Below are positions 25,680 through 35,117 of a DNA stretch of 46,558 nt, one piece after another. Numbering within the stretch: position 1 is the first letter of the stretch; every line of letters begins with the position of its first letter. Below the pieces are notes generated by a model. It made no database searches, had not been told where the DNA came from, and worked only from the letters and a program-made list of their open reading frames with translations. The stretch is from Candidatus Poribacteria bacterium (GTDB lineage: Bacteria; Poribacteria; WGA-4E; WGA-3G): contig RKRR01000142.1 in the NCBI GenBank assembly GCA_007571305.1, positions 1-46,558 of the forward strand, written 5' to 3'. Position numbers and translations under genes: made by a program.

Positions 25680-28244
25680 ATGGAAAACATCCAAGAACGC
25701 AATATAGAAAATGAACTGACGACATCGTATCTCACCTACGCGATGAGTGTCAACACCAACCGAGCAATACCTGATGTTCGCGATGGTCTCAAACCGAGTA
25801 CCCGTCGGATTATCTACGCGATGGGACAGATAAATCTCACTGCCAATAGACCTTACGATAAATGCGCTGCTGTTGTTGGGGAGGTGATGAAGAACTTTCA
25901 TCCGCACGGCGACGGGCCCATTTATGGCACCCTCGTTGGATTGGCACAACCCTTTAGCACGCGCTATCCATTAGTGGATGGACAGGGAAATTTTGGAAGT
26001 ATTGATGATGACCCGCCGGGTGCGATGCGCTATACGGAATGCCGCCTCACTGTTATTGCCGACGAGATGCTCGTTGATATTGGGAAGCAGGTAGTTGATT
26101 TCCAACCGAACTACAAAGACTCTCTTGAAGAACCGATAGTTCTTCCAGGGCTACTCCCGAATCTGCTTGTCAATGGCACAACAGGTATAGGGGTTGGTTA
26201 CCTTACCCGTATCCCACCGCATAATCTCACCGAGGTCGTTGATGCGCTACTTCATAAACTCTCAGATCCAGATGCTACCTCAGAAGTTCTCATGGAACAC
26301 ATCCATGGCCCCGACTTTCCTACTGCAGGTATTATTGTCGGTACCAGTGGTATTAAGCAGATGTATACTACCGGTAGGGGGAGTATCACTATCCGAGCCA
26401 AAGCGGTCATAGAAAGAGTTTCCATACGCCGGGCGGAACGGGAACAGATCGTTATAACGGAAATTCCATATCAAGTAAAGAAAAACCAGTTGTTAGAGCG
26501 GATGTATCAATTGGTTGTCAGTAAAACTATTACTGGAATTGACGACATCCGAGATGAATCAGACAAAGAAATTCGCATTGTCATACCCCTCAAACGCGGC
26601 GAAATTGCGCAAGTTATCCTGAACCAATTGTATAAGCATACCCAAATGCAGATAAATTTCAGCGCGAGTCTTCTCTGCCTCGTGGAAGGGCTTCCGAAGA
26701 TTTTAACGCTTGGGGAAATTGTTCATCACTATCTTGAACATCGGAGAGATGTGATTCGGCGGCGCACAGAATTTGAACTCACACGCGCCGAACGTAGGAA
26801 TCACATTTTAGAAGGATACCTTTTAGCATTACAAAATCTCGAAGCGATTATAGAACTCGTTCAAACCGCAGAATCACCACAAGCAGCGGAACAGGAGCTC
26901 CGAGACACTTATCAACTCACTGAGCAACAAGCGAGGGAAATCCTTACTATGACGCTTCGGCAGTTGACAGGGCTGGAACGTCAGCGAATTCATGACGAGT
27001 ACACGGAACTGCTGGATCGGATTGCTGAATTCCGGGCAATTCTTGCTGATGAAACACTGGTAACGGATATTGTTCGAACGGAACTCGAAACCCTGAAAGA
27101 AAAATATAGTGATGAACGCCGGACCGAAATTGCGGGTGAGGTCAAAGAATTTGAAGTCGAAGATTTGATTGCCGACGAGGAAATGGTCGTCACGCTATCG
27201 CATGCGGGTTACATCAAGCGATTACCTATGGACACCTATAGGAAGCAGCATCGCGGCGGGGTTGGAATCAAGGGAGCTGCGGCAAAGGATGGCGATTTTC
27301 TGGAACACATTTTTATTGGCACTGCCCATCAGAGCATTCTGTTCTTTACAGATTTGGGAAAATGTTATACACTGAAAGTCCATCAAATTCCTGAAGCCAG
27401 TCGTCGATCGGCTGGACGCGCTGTCGTGAACCTGCTTCGTTTATCACAAAGGGAAAATATAACAGCCTATGTTACGGTCCGTCCAAAATCTGCTAATCAA
27501 GAAACCGAGAAAATTGAAGCGACAGATGTCGATGAAGTTACGGCAAATGAGGTTGAAGAGGCGGATGCCGGCGGGGTTATGGTGAATGAATTTGTCTTCA
27601 TGACGACGCGACAGGGCATTGTGAAAAAAACAAAACTCTCCAGTTTTGAAAACACGTTATCAAGTGGCATTATTGCTGTTAACCTTGATGATGGCGATAA
27701 ACTTATTGGTGCGCAGGTAACTGACGGCAATTCTGATGTCATCCTTGTTACCCACAAGGGTGTTGCGATACGTTTCAGCGAGAAAGATGTGAGACCTCTC
27801 GGACGCAACACACGAGGCATGCGTGGAATAACTTTGGGTGAAGACGACTTCGTCGCACAAATGGCTATCGTTAACAGTGAATCACTGGAAACAACAGAGA
27901 AAGGAGACGATACGCTATTAATTGTCACAGAGAATGGATACGGGAAGCGGACAGCTGTCTCTGCTTATCGCCCGCAGAAACGTGGTGGAAAAGGTATTAT
28001 CGCCATCGGGAAATCTACCCGAAACGGGGCAGTTGTCGCTGCCAAACGTGTCGCAAATTTTGATGAACTTGTTCTTATTAGTTCAAACGGGTATGTCACC
28101 CGAACAGCAGTCGGTGACATTCGGCGTATCGGGCGGAACACCCAAGGCGTACGAATAATGGCACTCCAAGCAGACGAAAAGCTTGTTGATGCAGCTAAGA
28201 TCGAACTCTCGTCCTCCCTGCTTGAGGAAGGATCAGATTCCTAA
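25680..28244 (+). CDS. gyrA: DNA gyrase subunit A
   Basis: Breakage-reunion subunit of gyrase. Motifs: AIPDVRDGLKPSTRRIIYAM, the catalytic tyrosine in AMRYTECRL (residue 126 counted from the ATG at 25656), and six-bladed C-terminal pinwheel repeats including the GyrA box QKRGGKGI, which separates it from ParC. In the quinolone pocket the sequence is HPHGDGPIYG, so the positions of E. coli S83 and D87 are both glycine. The frame opens at 25656, but the ATG at 25680 has AAAGG close by and matches the usual family beginning, so the start is uncertain by 8 codons. It follows gyrB after a 150-bp gap carrying a MITE remnant. Confidence 0.96.
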   Translation: MENIQERNIENELTTSYLTYAMSVNTNRAIPDVRDGLKPSTRRIIYAMGQINLTANRPYDKCAAVVGEVMKNFHPHGDGPIYGTLVGLAQPFSTRYPLVDGQGNFGSIDDDPPGAMRYTECRLTVIADEMLVDIGKQVVDFQPNYKDSLEEPIVLPGLLPNLLVNGTTGIGVGYLTRIPPHNLTEVVDALLHKLSDPDATSEVLMEHIHGPDFPTAGIIVGTSGIKQMYTTGRGSITIRAKAVIERVSIRRAEREQIVITEIPYQVKKNQLLERMYQLVVSKTITGIDDIRDESDKEIRIVIPLKRGEIAQVILNQLYKHTQMQINFSASLLCLVEGLPKILTLGEIVHHYLEHRRDVIRRRTEFELTRAERRNHILEGYLLALQNLEAIIELVQTAESPQAAEQELRDTYQLTEQQAREILTMTLRQLTGLERQRIHDEYTELLDRIAEFRAILADETLVTDIVRTELETLKEKYSDERRTEIAGEVKEFEVEDLIADEEMVVTLSHAGYIKRLPMDTYRKQHRGGVGIKGAAAKDGDFLEHIFIGTAHQSILFFTDLGKCYTLKVHQIPEASRRSAGRAVVNLLRLSQRENITAYVTVRPKSANQETEKIEATDVDEVTANEVEEADAGGVMVNEFVFMTTRQGIVKKTKLSSFENTLSSGIIAVNLDDGDKLIGAQVTDGNSDVILVTHKGVAIRFSEKDVRPLGRNTRGMRGITLGEDDFVAQMAIVNSESLETTEKGDDTLLIVTENGYGKRTAVSAYRPQKRGGKGIIAIGKSTRNGAVVAAKRVANFDELVLISSNGYVTRTAVGDIRRIGRNTQGVRIMALQADEKLVDAAKIELSSSLLEEGSDS

Positions 28245-28262
28245 GGAGTGGCTGTCGGAAGA

Positions 28263-28353
28263 ATAGCGGTCAGCAATTAGTAATCAGCTAAGAGGACTTT
28301 TGTAAATCATAACCTCTTACAATTGATGGCCGAAAGCCAACGGCTAATAATCA
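28263..28353. repeat. Heptamer-type repeat element ending at a start codon
   Basis: Reads GCGGTCAGCAATTAGTAATC on the left and GGCCGAAAGCCAACGGCTAA on the right, ending at the ATG of the TPR gene. It fills the gap after gyrA. Related sequences lie at 36171 and inside the SprA-like and PorU-like genes. Confidence 0.55.
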
Positions 28354-29994
28354 ATGAAACATTTTAAAGTGCTCTTGATCCCTGTTCTCATCGCGGTATG
28401 TCTCCCTTTGGGTTCCAATTTGCAAGCTCAAACCGGGGGTGAAACACCTGAGTTAGTGGCACTCCGTGATGCTGATACAGGATTAAACGCTGACATGACC
28501 CGCGCAGCAGAACTCTATACCCAACTCATGCGGGCAGTATATCACAGAATAGGAGAGCGGGGCCTCTCAAAAAGCAAAGCCCTCTACGATGCCTTAATCG
28601 AGGGAATTGATGATTCCTCCGCGATCATTAAAAAGGAAATTCTCTCTGCGCGCGAGATAAGTTTTATTTATGCCGAGCGTGCGTCACTTCGAAATTCTAA
28701 CTTACAGGATCTCCCAGGTGCGGAAGAGGATGCCGAGATAGCCATTAAACTTAATCCTGAGAATGTAAAAGCGACATGGGTCCTCGCTCAAGTAGTGATA
28801 AAGCGATTCGATTATTCTATAAGACAGAGCAGAAATGGTAAAAGACTTGATACCCTACAAAAGAAAATGTTTGACACTTTAAACCGTGTGGTTGAGTTAG
28901 ATCCTAATCACGATAGGGCTTACTTTTACCTTGGCAGTATCGCACGTGATCTCGGCAAAATTGAACTTGCAGTTACGTCCTTCAAGGCACTCACACGCAT
29001 TATGCCTTACGATGACCGATATCATAAGGAACTTGCTGAACTCTATGACACCCAAAATCGGCTTGATGAGGCTTTGCAGTCCTATAAAAGAGTCGTCACT
29101 ATTCGACCTGAACAGAAAAGTGCTCGGAACCGCCTGGGACAACTTTACCTACAAACTGGCGATTATCCTGCAGCGATAAAAACGTTTCTCTCTGTGCTTG
29201 AAGAGCAGTCGGAGACGAACAATGTAACGGGACGGACCACACGTAATTTCAGTGCAGTTGAAATTGATGCACATGAAGGTATCAGTCTCGCGTATCAGGC
29301 ACAAGATAATTTTGAGCGATCTGAATTCCATATCACGCGCGCAATCAATTTGCTGGAGGAGCGGGCAAAGCGGATCCAAACCGGTTGGCGCACCAGAAAT
29401 AGAGAACGCGCTGAATTAACTGAACAGATCCAAAAAACACGTTATACCCTCGGACAAATTTACCTCAAATTCAATATGCCTCGAGAAGCCGTGCGAACTT
29501 TCACAAGAATTCTGGCAGTTGATGATAAATATGTCCCTGCACTTTCTGGTATAGGGATGGCGTATCAGATGCAAGAGGATGTGAAACGCGCAGAAACGTA
29601 TCTCCGCAGGGCAATTGAGTTATCTACTGAAGAAGAATTGCCTGATGCATACAACGCATTAGGATATCTCTATGCAGAGCAGGGCATTAATTTAGATGAA
29701 GCCGCAGCTTTGGTGCGTCGTGCGCTCAAAAGCATACCGAAATCTGGGGCATATCTTGATAGTTTAGGGCTCATCTACTTTAAACAGGGAAAACTTGATG
29801 CGGCTATAGAAAATTTGGAGCAGGCTCTCCGCTATCTGCCCGATACACCTGAGATCCTCTTGCATCTCGCTGATGCTTACCTTGGAAAAGGCTTGAAGCA
29901 GAAGGCACTGCAAACTTTGGAGCAAGCAGTTCTGCTTGAGCCAAACAATGCTGAGCTGCGTCAGAGACTTGATGCCGTTAAATCGGATTTTTAA
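28354..29994 (+). CDS. Secreted or periplasmic TPR-repeat protein
   Basis: A signal peptide (residues 1-26, FKVLLIPVLIAVCLPLGSNLQAQ) leads into about nine tetratricopeptide repeats covering residues 90-540; clear units include AYFYLGSIARDLGKIELAV, KSARNRLGQLYLQTGDYPAA, GAYLDSLGLIYFKQGKLDAA and EILLHLADAYLGKGLKQKAL. TPR arrays are protein-binding scaffolds. The next gene (a secreted metallopeptidase) starts 69 bases later on the same strand, so the two are probably co-transcribed. No catalytic motif. It could assist an envelope assembly or secretion system, but this is not shown. Confidence 0.88.
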   Translation: MKHFKVLLIPVLIAVCLPLGSNLQAQTGGETPELVALRDADTGLNADMTRAAELYTQLMRAVYHRIGERGLSKSKALYDALIEGIDDSSAIIKKEILSAREISFIYAERASLRNSNLQDLPGAEEDAEIAIKLNPENVKATWVLAQVVIKRFDYSIRQSRNGKRLDTLQKKMFDTLNRVVELDPNHDRAYFYLGSIARDLGKIELAVTSFKALTRIMPYDDRYHKELAELYDTQNRLDEALQSYKRVVTIRPEQKSARNRLGQLYLQTGDYPAAIKTFLSVLEEQSETNNVTGRTTRNFSAVEIDAHEGISLAYQAQDNFERSEFHITRAINLLEERAKRIQTGWRTRNRERAELTEQIQKTRYTLGQIYLKFNMPREAVRTFTRILAVDDKYVPALSGIGMAYQMQEDVKRAETYLRRAIELSTEEELPDAYNALGYLYAEQGINLDEAAALVRRALKSIPKSGAYLDSLGLIYFKQGKLDAAIENLEQALRYLPDTPEILLHLADAYLGKGLKQKALQTLEQAVLLEPNNAELRQRLDAVKSDF

Positions 29995-30063
29995 ACTATT
30001 TTTTAATTCAGGACTCTTGGGCGTTACGCCATTGCATTGCCCAGATTCCCATAGTGAAAAAAA

Positions 30064-31788
30064 ATGACTCGTTTAATACCCAAGGCGCTCCAACTTAGTC
30101 TCCATCCGAATCTTCTCATATTGATACTATTGCTTTTGGGGTATCCCTGCAGCAGTTCAGCATATCTCTGCGGGACACCGCATTTATCAAGTCCACAGTT
30201 TGCAATCGATGCTACAAACGTCCCAGAACAATTTCCACCACCGGACGCACACACTGCTCCTGCTTTGCCCGCTGCTCCTGCTTTGCCAATTGGCACAGAA
30301 CGAACCTTTTTCGCCCCTGATTTTAGGAGTATGCAGCAGTACACTGTCTCCGCTGTTCTACGTGGTGTAGGGAACTTCTGCTATGTTTTTGTTGAAGAAG
30401 CTGAGTGGAATACACGGGTCACTGCGAGAACTGTGCAGTGGATGATCCGTGCCTTTGACGCTACCACGCCAGCGAATCCACAGCAAGGAATTTATCCGAC
30501 ATTGACGAAGTTTTTCGGAGCTCCACCGGATATTGATGAAAACGGCAGGGTTATCTTACTTCTGCTCAATATTCAAGATACCCGCGGCGCAGATCGTTAC
30601 ATAGCAGGTTTTTTCAATCCGGCGGACCAACAGCGAGGCTTACTTCGAAACCCTGGTTTTCGGAGGTTTCCAATTCGTAGTAACGAAGCGGAGATGTTAT
30701 ATATTGATACGCAACCTCTCAATCCGAACAGTGAAAGAGCACACAGTGTTATTGCACATGAATTTCAACATCTCCTCAATTGGCATCACGATTCAAGGGA
30801 AGTAACCTGGGTTGATGAGGGATGTGCAACGTATGCCGCATTTCTCTGCGGTTATTCTTTGCAGGAACATGTAGCGGCATTTGAAAGGATGCCATCTGTC
30901 TCGCTTGTAACGTGGCCGGAGGGTGATGCAGACTCGCTACCACACTACGGAGCCTCCTTCTTGTGGATGCTCTATCTTCACGAGCAGTACGGAGGTATAG
31001 GAACGCTTATCGAAATTGTCCAAAATCGTGGTACATCGCTCACAGGTATTTCGGATGCTCTTGCGTCTCGAGGGGTAACCCGGACAATTTCCGACATCTT
31101 CATTGAATGGAAATTAGCCAACTATTTGTCTGAGTATCGCGAAGTCAAACTTTCTCTCACGCCTCGCCGTTGGCACTACTCCTATCCGAGCGGCGCGCAA
31201 CGGGGGCAGCTGAGCAATTTTTCGGCGGACTATATCGGCTTTAGAGATGCCAAGGGATTAACACTTGGATTCTCAAGTAGTTCTCCAGCGAATAGTGCCA
31301 TTCATGCAATTGAATTTCATGACACGGGTAGTATTGACATCAAGGAAATAAAATTGTCAGCCGGTAACACAGGCTCTCTTGCGTTGGCGAGTACCGCTAC
31401 AGAAGTGCTTCTTGTTCCCAGTTTGCATATAGAATCAATCAACCTTCAAGCGCACGACTCGACATACCAATATAATGCAACCCGCGGAGCACATATTACC
31501 TTTATTACTGCTGCGCTTCCTAATCCAGTACATCCGCGTTACTGGGACATCATCGCTGAATCGGCCGAATCCCTTGTCGGACTAACACCCACTGTAACAC
31601 TAAAACTCTCTGACAGCAAAACAGAACGGCTTTATCGGGAAGCACAGCCGATGTATCTCATAACACAGGATAATCGCCTGTATCGCTTCTCGTTCCTGCT
31701 TGAACCCGAAATAGCACTGAAGTCTGTGATATATGAGGTTTCGCTTGATTCGAGACCTGTTGGTACAGGATCTTTAACCGAATTTTAA
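30064..31788 (+). CDS. Secreted zinc metallopeptidase, M30 hyicolysin-like
   Basis: A 574-residue protein with a hydrophobic signal (NLLILILLLLGYPCSSSAYL). The zinc-binding motif is HEFQH at residues 232-236 and the probable third ligand is E252 in WVDEGCATYA, the gluzincin pattern; the surrounding SVIAHEFQHLLNW and GASFLWMLYLHEQYGG fit M30/MA-clan peptidases. A Pro/Ala stretch near residue 65 comes from a short tandem duplication (GCTCCTGCTTTGCC). The last 200 residues form beta-rich domains without a recognisable sorting signal. Preceded by the TPR gene. Substrate unknown; family assignment at clan level is firmer than at family level. Confidence 0.75.
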   Translation: MTRLIPKALQLSLHPNLLILILLLLGYPCSSSAYLCGTPHLSSPQFAIDATNVPEQFPPPDAHTAPALPAAPALPIGTERTFFAPDFRSMQQYTVSAVLRGVGNFCYVFVEEAEWNTRVTARTVQWMIRAFDATTPANPQQGIYPTLTKFFGAPPDIDENGRVILLLLNIQDTRGADRYIAGFFNPADQQRGLLRNPGFRRFPIRSNEAEMLYIDTQPLNPNSERAHSVIAHEFQHLLNWHHDSREVTWVDEGCATYAAFLCGYSLQEHVAAFERMPSVSLVTWPEGDADSLPHYGASFLWMLYLHEQYGGIGTLIEIVQNRGTSLTGISDALASRGVTRTISDIFIEWKLANYLSEYREVKLSLTPRRWHYSYPSGAQRGQLSNFSADYIGFRDAKGLTLGFSSSSPANSAIHAIEFHDTGSIDIKEIKLSAGNTGSLALASTATEVLLVPSLHIESINLQAHDSTYQYNATRGAHITFITAALPNPVHPRYWDIIAESAESLVGLTPTVTLKLSDSKTERLYREAQPMYLITQDNRLYRFSFLLEPEIALKSVIYEVSLDSRPVGTGSLTEF

Positions 31789-31885
31789 TTATTTCTTGCG
31801 GATACGTTGCGTGGTCTGGTACTGGAAATTTGATTTTGAGTCGCACTCCATTTCATTCCGTACAGATCCATAACCCAGTCGTAAG

Positions 31886-31913
31886 TTAACGATGAACCAG
31901 CCCGAACTATAAT
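31886..31913 (+). promoter_or_regulatory. Possible promoter of the Asp-box propeller gene
   Basis: TATAAT at 31908-31913 is perfect, while the -35 candidate TTAACG (31886-31891, 16-base spacer) is weak. A start near 31920 would give a short leader containing the AGGAGG ribosome-binding site. Confidence 0.35.
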
Positions 31914-31943
31914 GGAGGGCAATTCAGGAGGCAATAGTTAAAA

Positions 31944-32906
31944 ATGCAACCTACACTCTATGCCGGAACCATTGGACAAAGCGTCTGGCGCAGTACTGAT
32001 AACGGAGACACATGGCGCAGGGCGAGTAATGAACTTTTTCCAGAAGCCGACGTTCGTGCGATAGCGGTTAATCCAAGTAACTCAGACATCCTCTATGCCG
32101 GGACTGAAAAAGGTATCTTCCGATCAAACGATGCCGCTGAATCATGGCATCGTCTCTCAAGTCCCATGGATGAATTGGAAGTTTGGGCAATCGCTGTTGA
32201 TCCAAGGATACCGAACACACTCTACGCGGGTACGTGTCCCTCTGCGCTTTTCAAATCCACTGATGGTGGTGATAACTGGAAGCAACTCAACGTCGACCTC
32301 GCACAAGAATGTGAAGGTGTTCCGATTATCCCGCGCGTCACAACTTTCGTGGTTGATCCCGAAGATTCGCAAACGCTTTATGCTGGAATTGAGATCGATG
32401 GAATGCGTCTCAGTACAGATGGTGGCGAAACCTGGGTTGAGCGCAGTGAAGGTCTCAGTAGCCTTGATATCCATGGGCTCTGTGTCGTCCCCGGTTCACC
32501 TAAAACGATCATTGCGGCGACGAACAACGATGTCTGTGTAACAACAGACATGGGACAACAGTGGATACCACTAAACGTCAAGGCACACTATCCGTGGCCC
32601 TATTGTCGTGCCGCGTTTTTCCTCAACGGCGATGCTGGTCGGGTCTTTATCGGTGCTGGGAACGGTCCTCCGGGTGATCAAGGCGGTATCTTCTCGACGC
32701 GTGATGCTGGGAAGACGTGGAACCGCGCTGACATCGGTAGAACAGCAAATAGTACAATTTGGTGTTTTGCTCACAATCCGCAGTTCAACGATCTTCTTAT
32801 CGCCTGCAGCGTGAGTGGACAACTCTACCGTAGTACAGATTCTGGCGATTCATGGACCAAACTCTCCCACGAATTTGGAGAAGTTCGAGCGTTAGCGATT
32901 GGATAA
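31944..32906 (+). CDS. Asp-box (BNR-like) beta-propeller protein
   Basis: A 320-residue protein made almost wholly of repeats with the Asp-box pattern S/T-x-D-x-G-x-T-W: STDNGDTW, SNDAAESW, STDGGDNW, STDGGETW, TTDMGQQW, TRDAGKTW and STDSGDSW, seven in all, each preceded by a LYAGT-type strand. This gives a propeller like those of sialidases, Vps10/sortilin and photosystem factor Ycf48. No sialidase catalytic residues (Arg triad, FRIP motif) are seen, so a binding role is likelier than a hydrolase. There is no signal peptide. AGGAGG lies about 13 bases before the ATG. Confidence 0.85.
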   Translation: MQPTLYAGTIGQSVWRSTDNGDTWRRASNELFPEADVRAIAVNPSNSDILYAGTEKGIFRSNDAAESWHRLSSPMDELEVWAIAVDPRIPNTLYAGTCPSALFKSTDGGDNWKQLNVDLAQECEGVPIIPRVTTFVVDPEDSQTLYAGIEIDGMRLSTDGGETWVERSEGLSSLDIHGLCVVPGSPKTIIAATNNDVCVTTDMGQQWIPLNVKAHYPWPYCRAAFFLNGDAGRVFIGAGNGPPGDQGGIFSTRDAGKTWNRADIGRTANSTIWCFAHNPQFNDLLIACSVSGQLYRSTDSGDSWTKLSHEFGEVRALAIG

Positions 32907-33362
32907 ATGCTTGACTTATTTCTCTAATTTATGATATGTTGTTAAGAAATGTAGAGCAAAGGCGAATTGTGCTTGATGGCACGGTTTGGTTTCCAATATA
33001 TGGGCGCGATTAAGCTATAGAGTCCAGAGTGAAACAGATTTATAAACCTAATAGTCAGGAAACCGAAATTCCCTTGCGTCTAAGACATCGGATATGTAGC
33101 GAGATTTTTAAGTGGACGCAATTGCATCAGAAGTCTCGCTGATTATAGGTTGGGATGGGAGACAGAATTTCTTACCCAGTCTACAAAAATTTGGGTTTCA
33201 AGTTACGTTTTTTTAACGATGGACCCCTGGGTGCTGTTTCAGATGTCAAGCAAAGACACATGATGCCATTTAAGGTGTAATTTCGTTCCGCAATGGTTTC
33301 TGCTGAGGAGCGAGTAAGGCAAAGGAGCTGTTGGGTCTTGGCGAGAATCTATCTGAAATGAA
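32907..33362. other. Gene-free spacer
   Basis: No credible frame over 40 codons is seen. TTGACT (32911-32916) and TATGTT (32935-32940) with an 18-base spacer resemble a promoter, but the next gene begins 490 bases later. The 24-bp repeat AGCAAAGACACATGATGCCA plus TTTA lies at 33249-33272. Confidence 0.4.
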
Positions 33363-33431
33363 ATGGAGAGGTTTTGCTTGAGTCTTTATTTCGCCCGGGA
33401 GGTCATAATTGGAAACAGGAGACACACTTCA

Positions 33432-34214
33432 GTGATACGTTTCTTTACACTTCTATTCATACCGCTTCTCTGCATCGCAATAGCAGGTTGTTTTAACAAT
33501 GACGGTGAAATTGACATAGATACACCACCCCCGATTAGTGATGCAAAGCGCATTGCAATTGTTCCATTCTTTGCGAAAGCAGGAGCAGCAGAGGACGTTG
33601 GTAAGTTAGCTGGACGAATTGGCGTGAATCTCGCAACCCGCATGGAGTTAATATTCAAAGAGGCAGAGTGGGTTTATGATATCTCAAACAAAGTTAAACC
33701 GGTTGATGATAAACTCACAGAGTTAGGATTAACGGTGGAGCAAATCTATTCAGATCCTGCTTTGGCAGCGAAACTCGGACAGGCACTCAGTGCTGATATG
33801 GTTATCATCGGAAGGGTAGAAGAACCGAGGATAACCGATCAGGACTACAACCAACTTCTTATGAAACAGGGTAGACAAGGCGGTATTTCCGGGACATCCA
33901 CCTATATTCGCACCCGTCTCACTGCGAGAGGTCTTACCCGAGTCAAAGTCATTGATGCAAGCTCCAATCAGATTATTTTCAACAACCGTATCGGGTCGTA
34001 TCTCAAGTATTGGTACGCCTATCAGACCCAGCAGAGCGAACAGCAAATATTTAAGAGTCGTACGGATAGACTTGCCGATTTAGGTAAATATCTCCCGCTC
34101 AGAATCGCTTATGTCCTCCATCCAACTGGGTTAAAATTGGAAGCCGAAGAGCAGATTCTGCTGAAACCGGACATGGTACTCAAAGGGACAGGTGGTATTG
34201 TCGAATTTAACTAA
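33432..34214 (+). CDS. Lipoprotein with CsgG/LpoB/GNA1162-like fold (putative)
   Basis: The product starts best at GTG 33432, with AGGAG 10 bases upstream; the open frame extends back to 33363 but this would put 23 charged residues before the signal. The signal (IRFFTLLFIPLLCIAIAG) ends in a lipobox with cysteine 20, so it is probably membrane-anchored by lipid. The following part, KRIAIVPFF, GRIGVNLATRMELIF and SADMVIIGRVEEP, has the order seen in CsgG-, LpoB- and GNA1162-type periplasmic domains that assemble at the outer membrane. About 260 residues in mature form. Exact role unknown. A terminator hairpin follows. Confidence 0.7.
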   Translation: MIRFFTLLFIPLLCIAIAGCFNNDGEIDIDTPPPISDAKRIAIVPFFAKAGAAEDVGKLAGRIGVNLATRMELIFKEAEWVYDISNKVKPVDDKLTELGLTVEQIYSDPALAAKLGQALSADMVIIGRVEEPRITDQDYNQLLMKQGRQGGISGTSTYIRTRLTARGLTRVKVIDASSNQIIFNNRIGSYLKYWYAYQTQQSEQQIFKSRTDRLADLGKYLPLRIAYVLHPTGLKLEAEEQILLKPDMVLKGTGGIVEFN

Positions 34215-34253
34215 ATCGGATAGATACGGTTTGTACCCAATCACCCAATAAAG

Positions 34254-34283
34254 TAGGCGCGGTTAGTAACCGTGCCTATTTTT
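34254..34283 (+). terminator. Rho-independent terminator
   Basis: TAGGCGCGGTTA and TAACCGTGCCTA form a strong stem (about 10 usable base pairs, one G-U) followed by TTTTT. It lies between convergent genes and could serve both, though the T-run favours the plus strand. Confidence 0.8.
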
Positions 34284-34740
34284 ATGAAGGTGAAAAATTC
34301 CTGAAGAAATTATCGAGTTGGTAGGTGTAGGCTTCACCGTACTTCAAAAGTTGGAGAGCGGTATCATAAAGTTCTGAAGGAGCGAGTTCTTGGTAGGGAT
34401 TCGAGATCTTCTCGTAGCAATCTAAAGCCTTCATGAAAAAATCCATGGTTTCTCGATCAATAGCACCACTTTGATGTAAGGCGCGGAAACTGTGATGCTT
34501 TTGTGGTAGCGGTGTCTGTCCGCTAAATTCAACAATAATATTGTTGATGTCCATAGCCCGTTGGATAATCATAAGGAAGCAGCTTTTGACATAAGAATGT
34601 GTAATCCGGTCGCCTTCAATATATTCTTCCTGATTTGCTGGCAATCCATGCCGTAATTGGCAAAAACACTCATTTATAGATTCCAACTTCGCTTTTACCG
34701 GGTTGAATTGGCGATTCGCAATTTTCTTTGGATTTTTCAT
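34282..34740 (-). CDS. HepT-like (DUF86) protein with degenerate catalytic motif
   Basis: The start at 34740 has GGAG 8 bases upstream; a longer frame to 34791 lacks this. The 152-residue all-helical product follows the HepT/DUF86 pattern: an N-terminal helix with ESINECFCQLRHG, then SYVKSCFLMIIQRAMDINNII, and a third helix. HepT toxins carry RxxxxH-type (R-N-x-x-x-H) active sites late in the chain; here the corresponding place reads KISNPYQELA, with no arginine or histidine. The usual partner, a MntA/minimal nucleotidyltransferase antitoxin, is not adjacent. It may be an inactivated relative, or a different helical family; moderate certainty. Confidence 0.55.
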   Translation of the reverse strand: MKNPKKIANRQFNPVKAKLESINECFCQLRHGLPANQEEYIEGDRITHSYVKSCFLMIIQRAMDINNIIVEFSGQTPLPQKHHSFRALHQSGAIDRETMDFFMKALDCYEKISNPYQELAPSELYDTALQLLKYGEAYTYQLDNFFRNFSPS

Positions 34741-34850
34741 ATTCTTTTCTCCATTCCACCTCTTGTATAGTTTTTTGTTCTTCTGAGGCACTCAATTCCT
34801 TTAGACGCTGAGAGACTTAAAAGGTTGTAACCTTCTTATTTAATTTTAAT

Positions 34851-34970
34851 CAGGACTTACGCAATTTTGACCATCTGACGCTTTGTGAGAGGGAAACCCA
34901 CAAAGAAACACAGATGTTCTCGTGGCACACCCTCACAGGTTATGCTACAAAAGAGCAGCATGCCTAAGCC
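34851..34970. mobile_element. MITE-like element, family F, copy 3
   Basis: About 120 bp, starting CAGGACTTACGCAATTTTGA and ending GCATGCCTAAGCC, with the same core as copies at 11324 and 18492 (CACAGATGTTCTCGTGGCAC). TTAAT occurs directly outside both ends, a possible target duplication. Confidence 0.75.
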
Positions 34971-35048
34971 CTATTAATGCAATAGATGCAGTTCCATAGA
35001 TTTATATTCTATGCGAGAGAAAATCCGAACTCAAGTTGCCACTAAAAG

Positions 35049-35078
35049 TTGGTGTAACCTTTCTAAATATGGTAAAAT
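35049..35078 (+). promoter_or_regulatory. Probable promoter of the MDR oxidoreductase, with direct repeats
   Basis: TTGGTG (35049-35054) and TAAAAT (35073-35078) have an 18-base spacer. The string GGTGTAA occurs at 35051 and again at 35081, three helical turns apart around the -10 box, which could be an operator. Confidence 0.45.
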
Positions 35079-35117
35079 TAGGTGTAATATTTATCAGCAG
35101 AGGACAGGAGAAAAACA

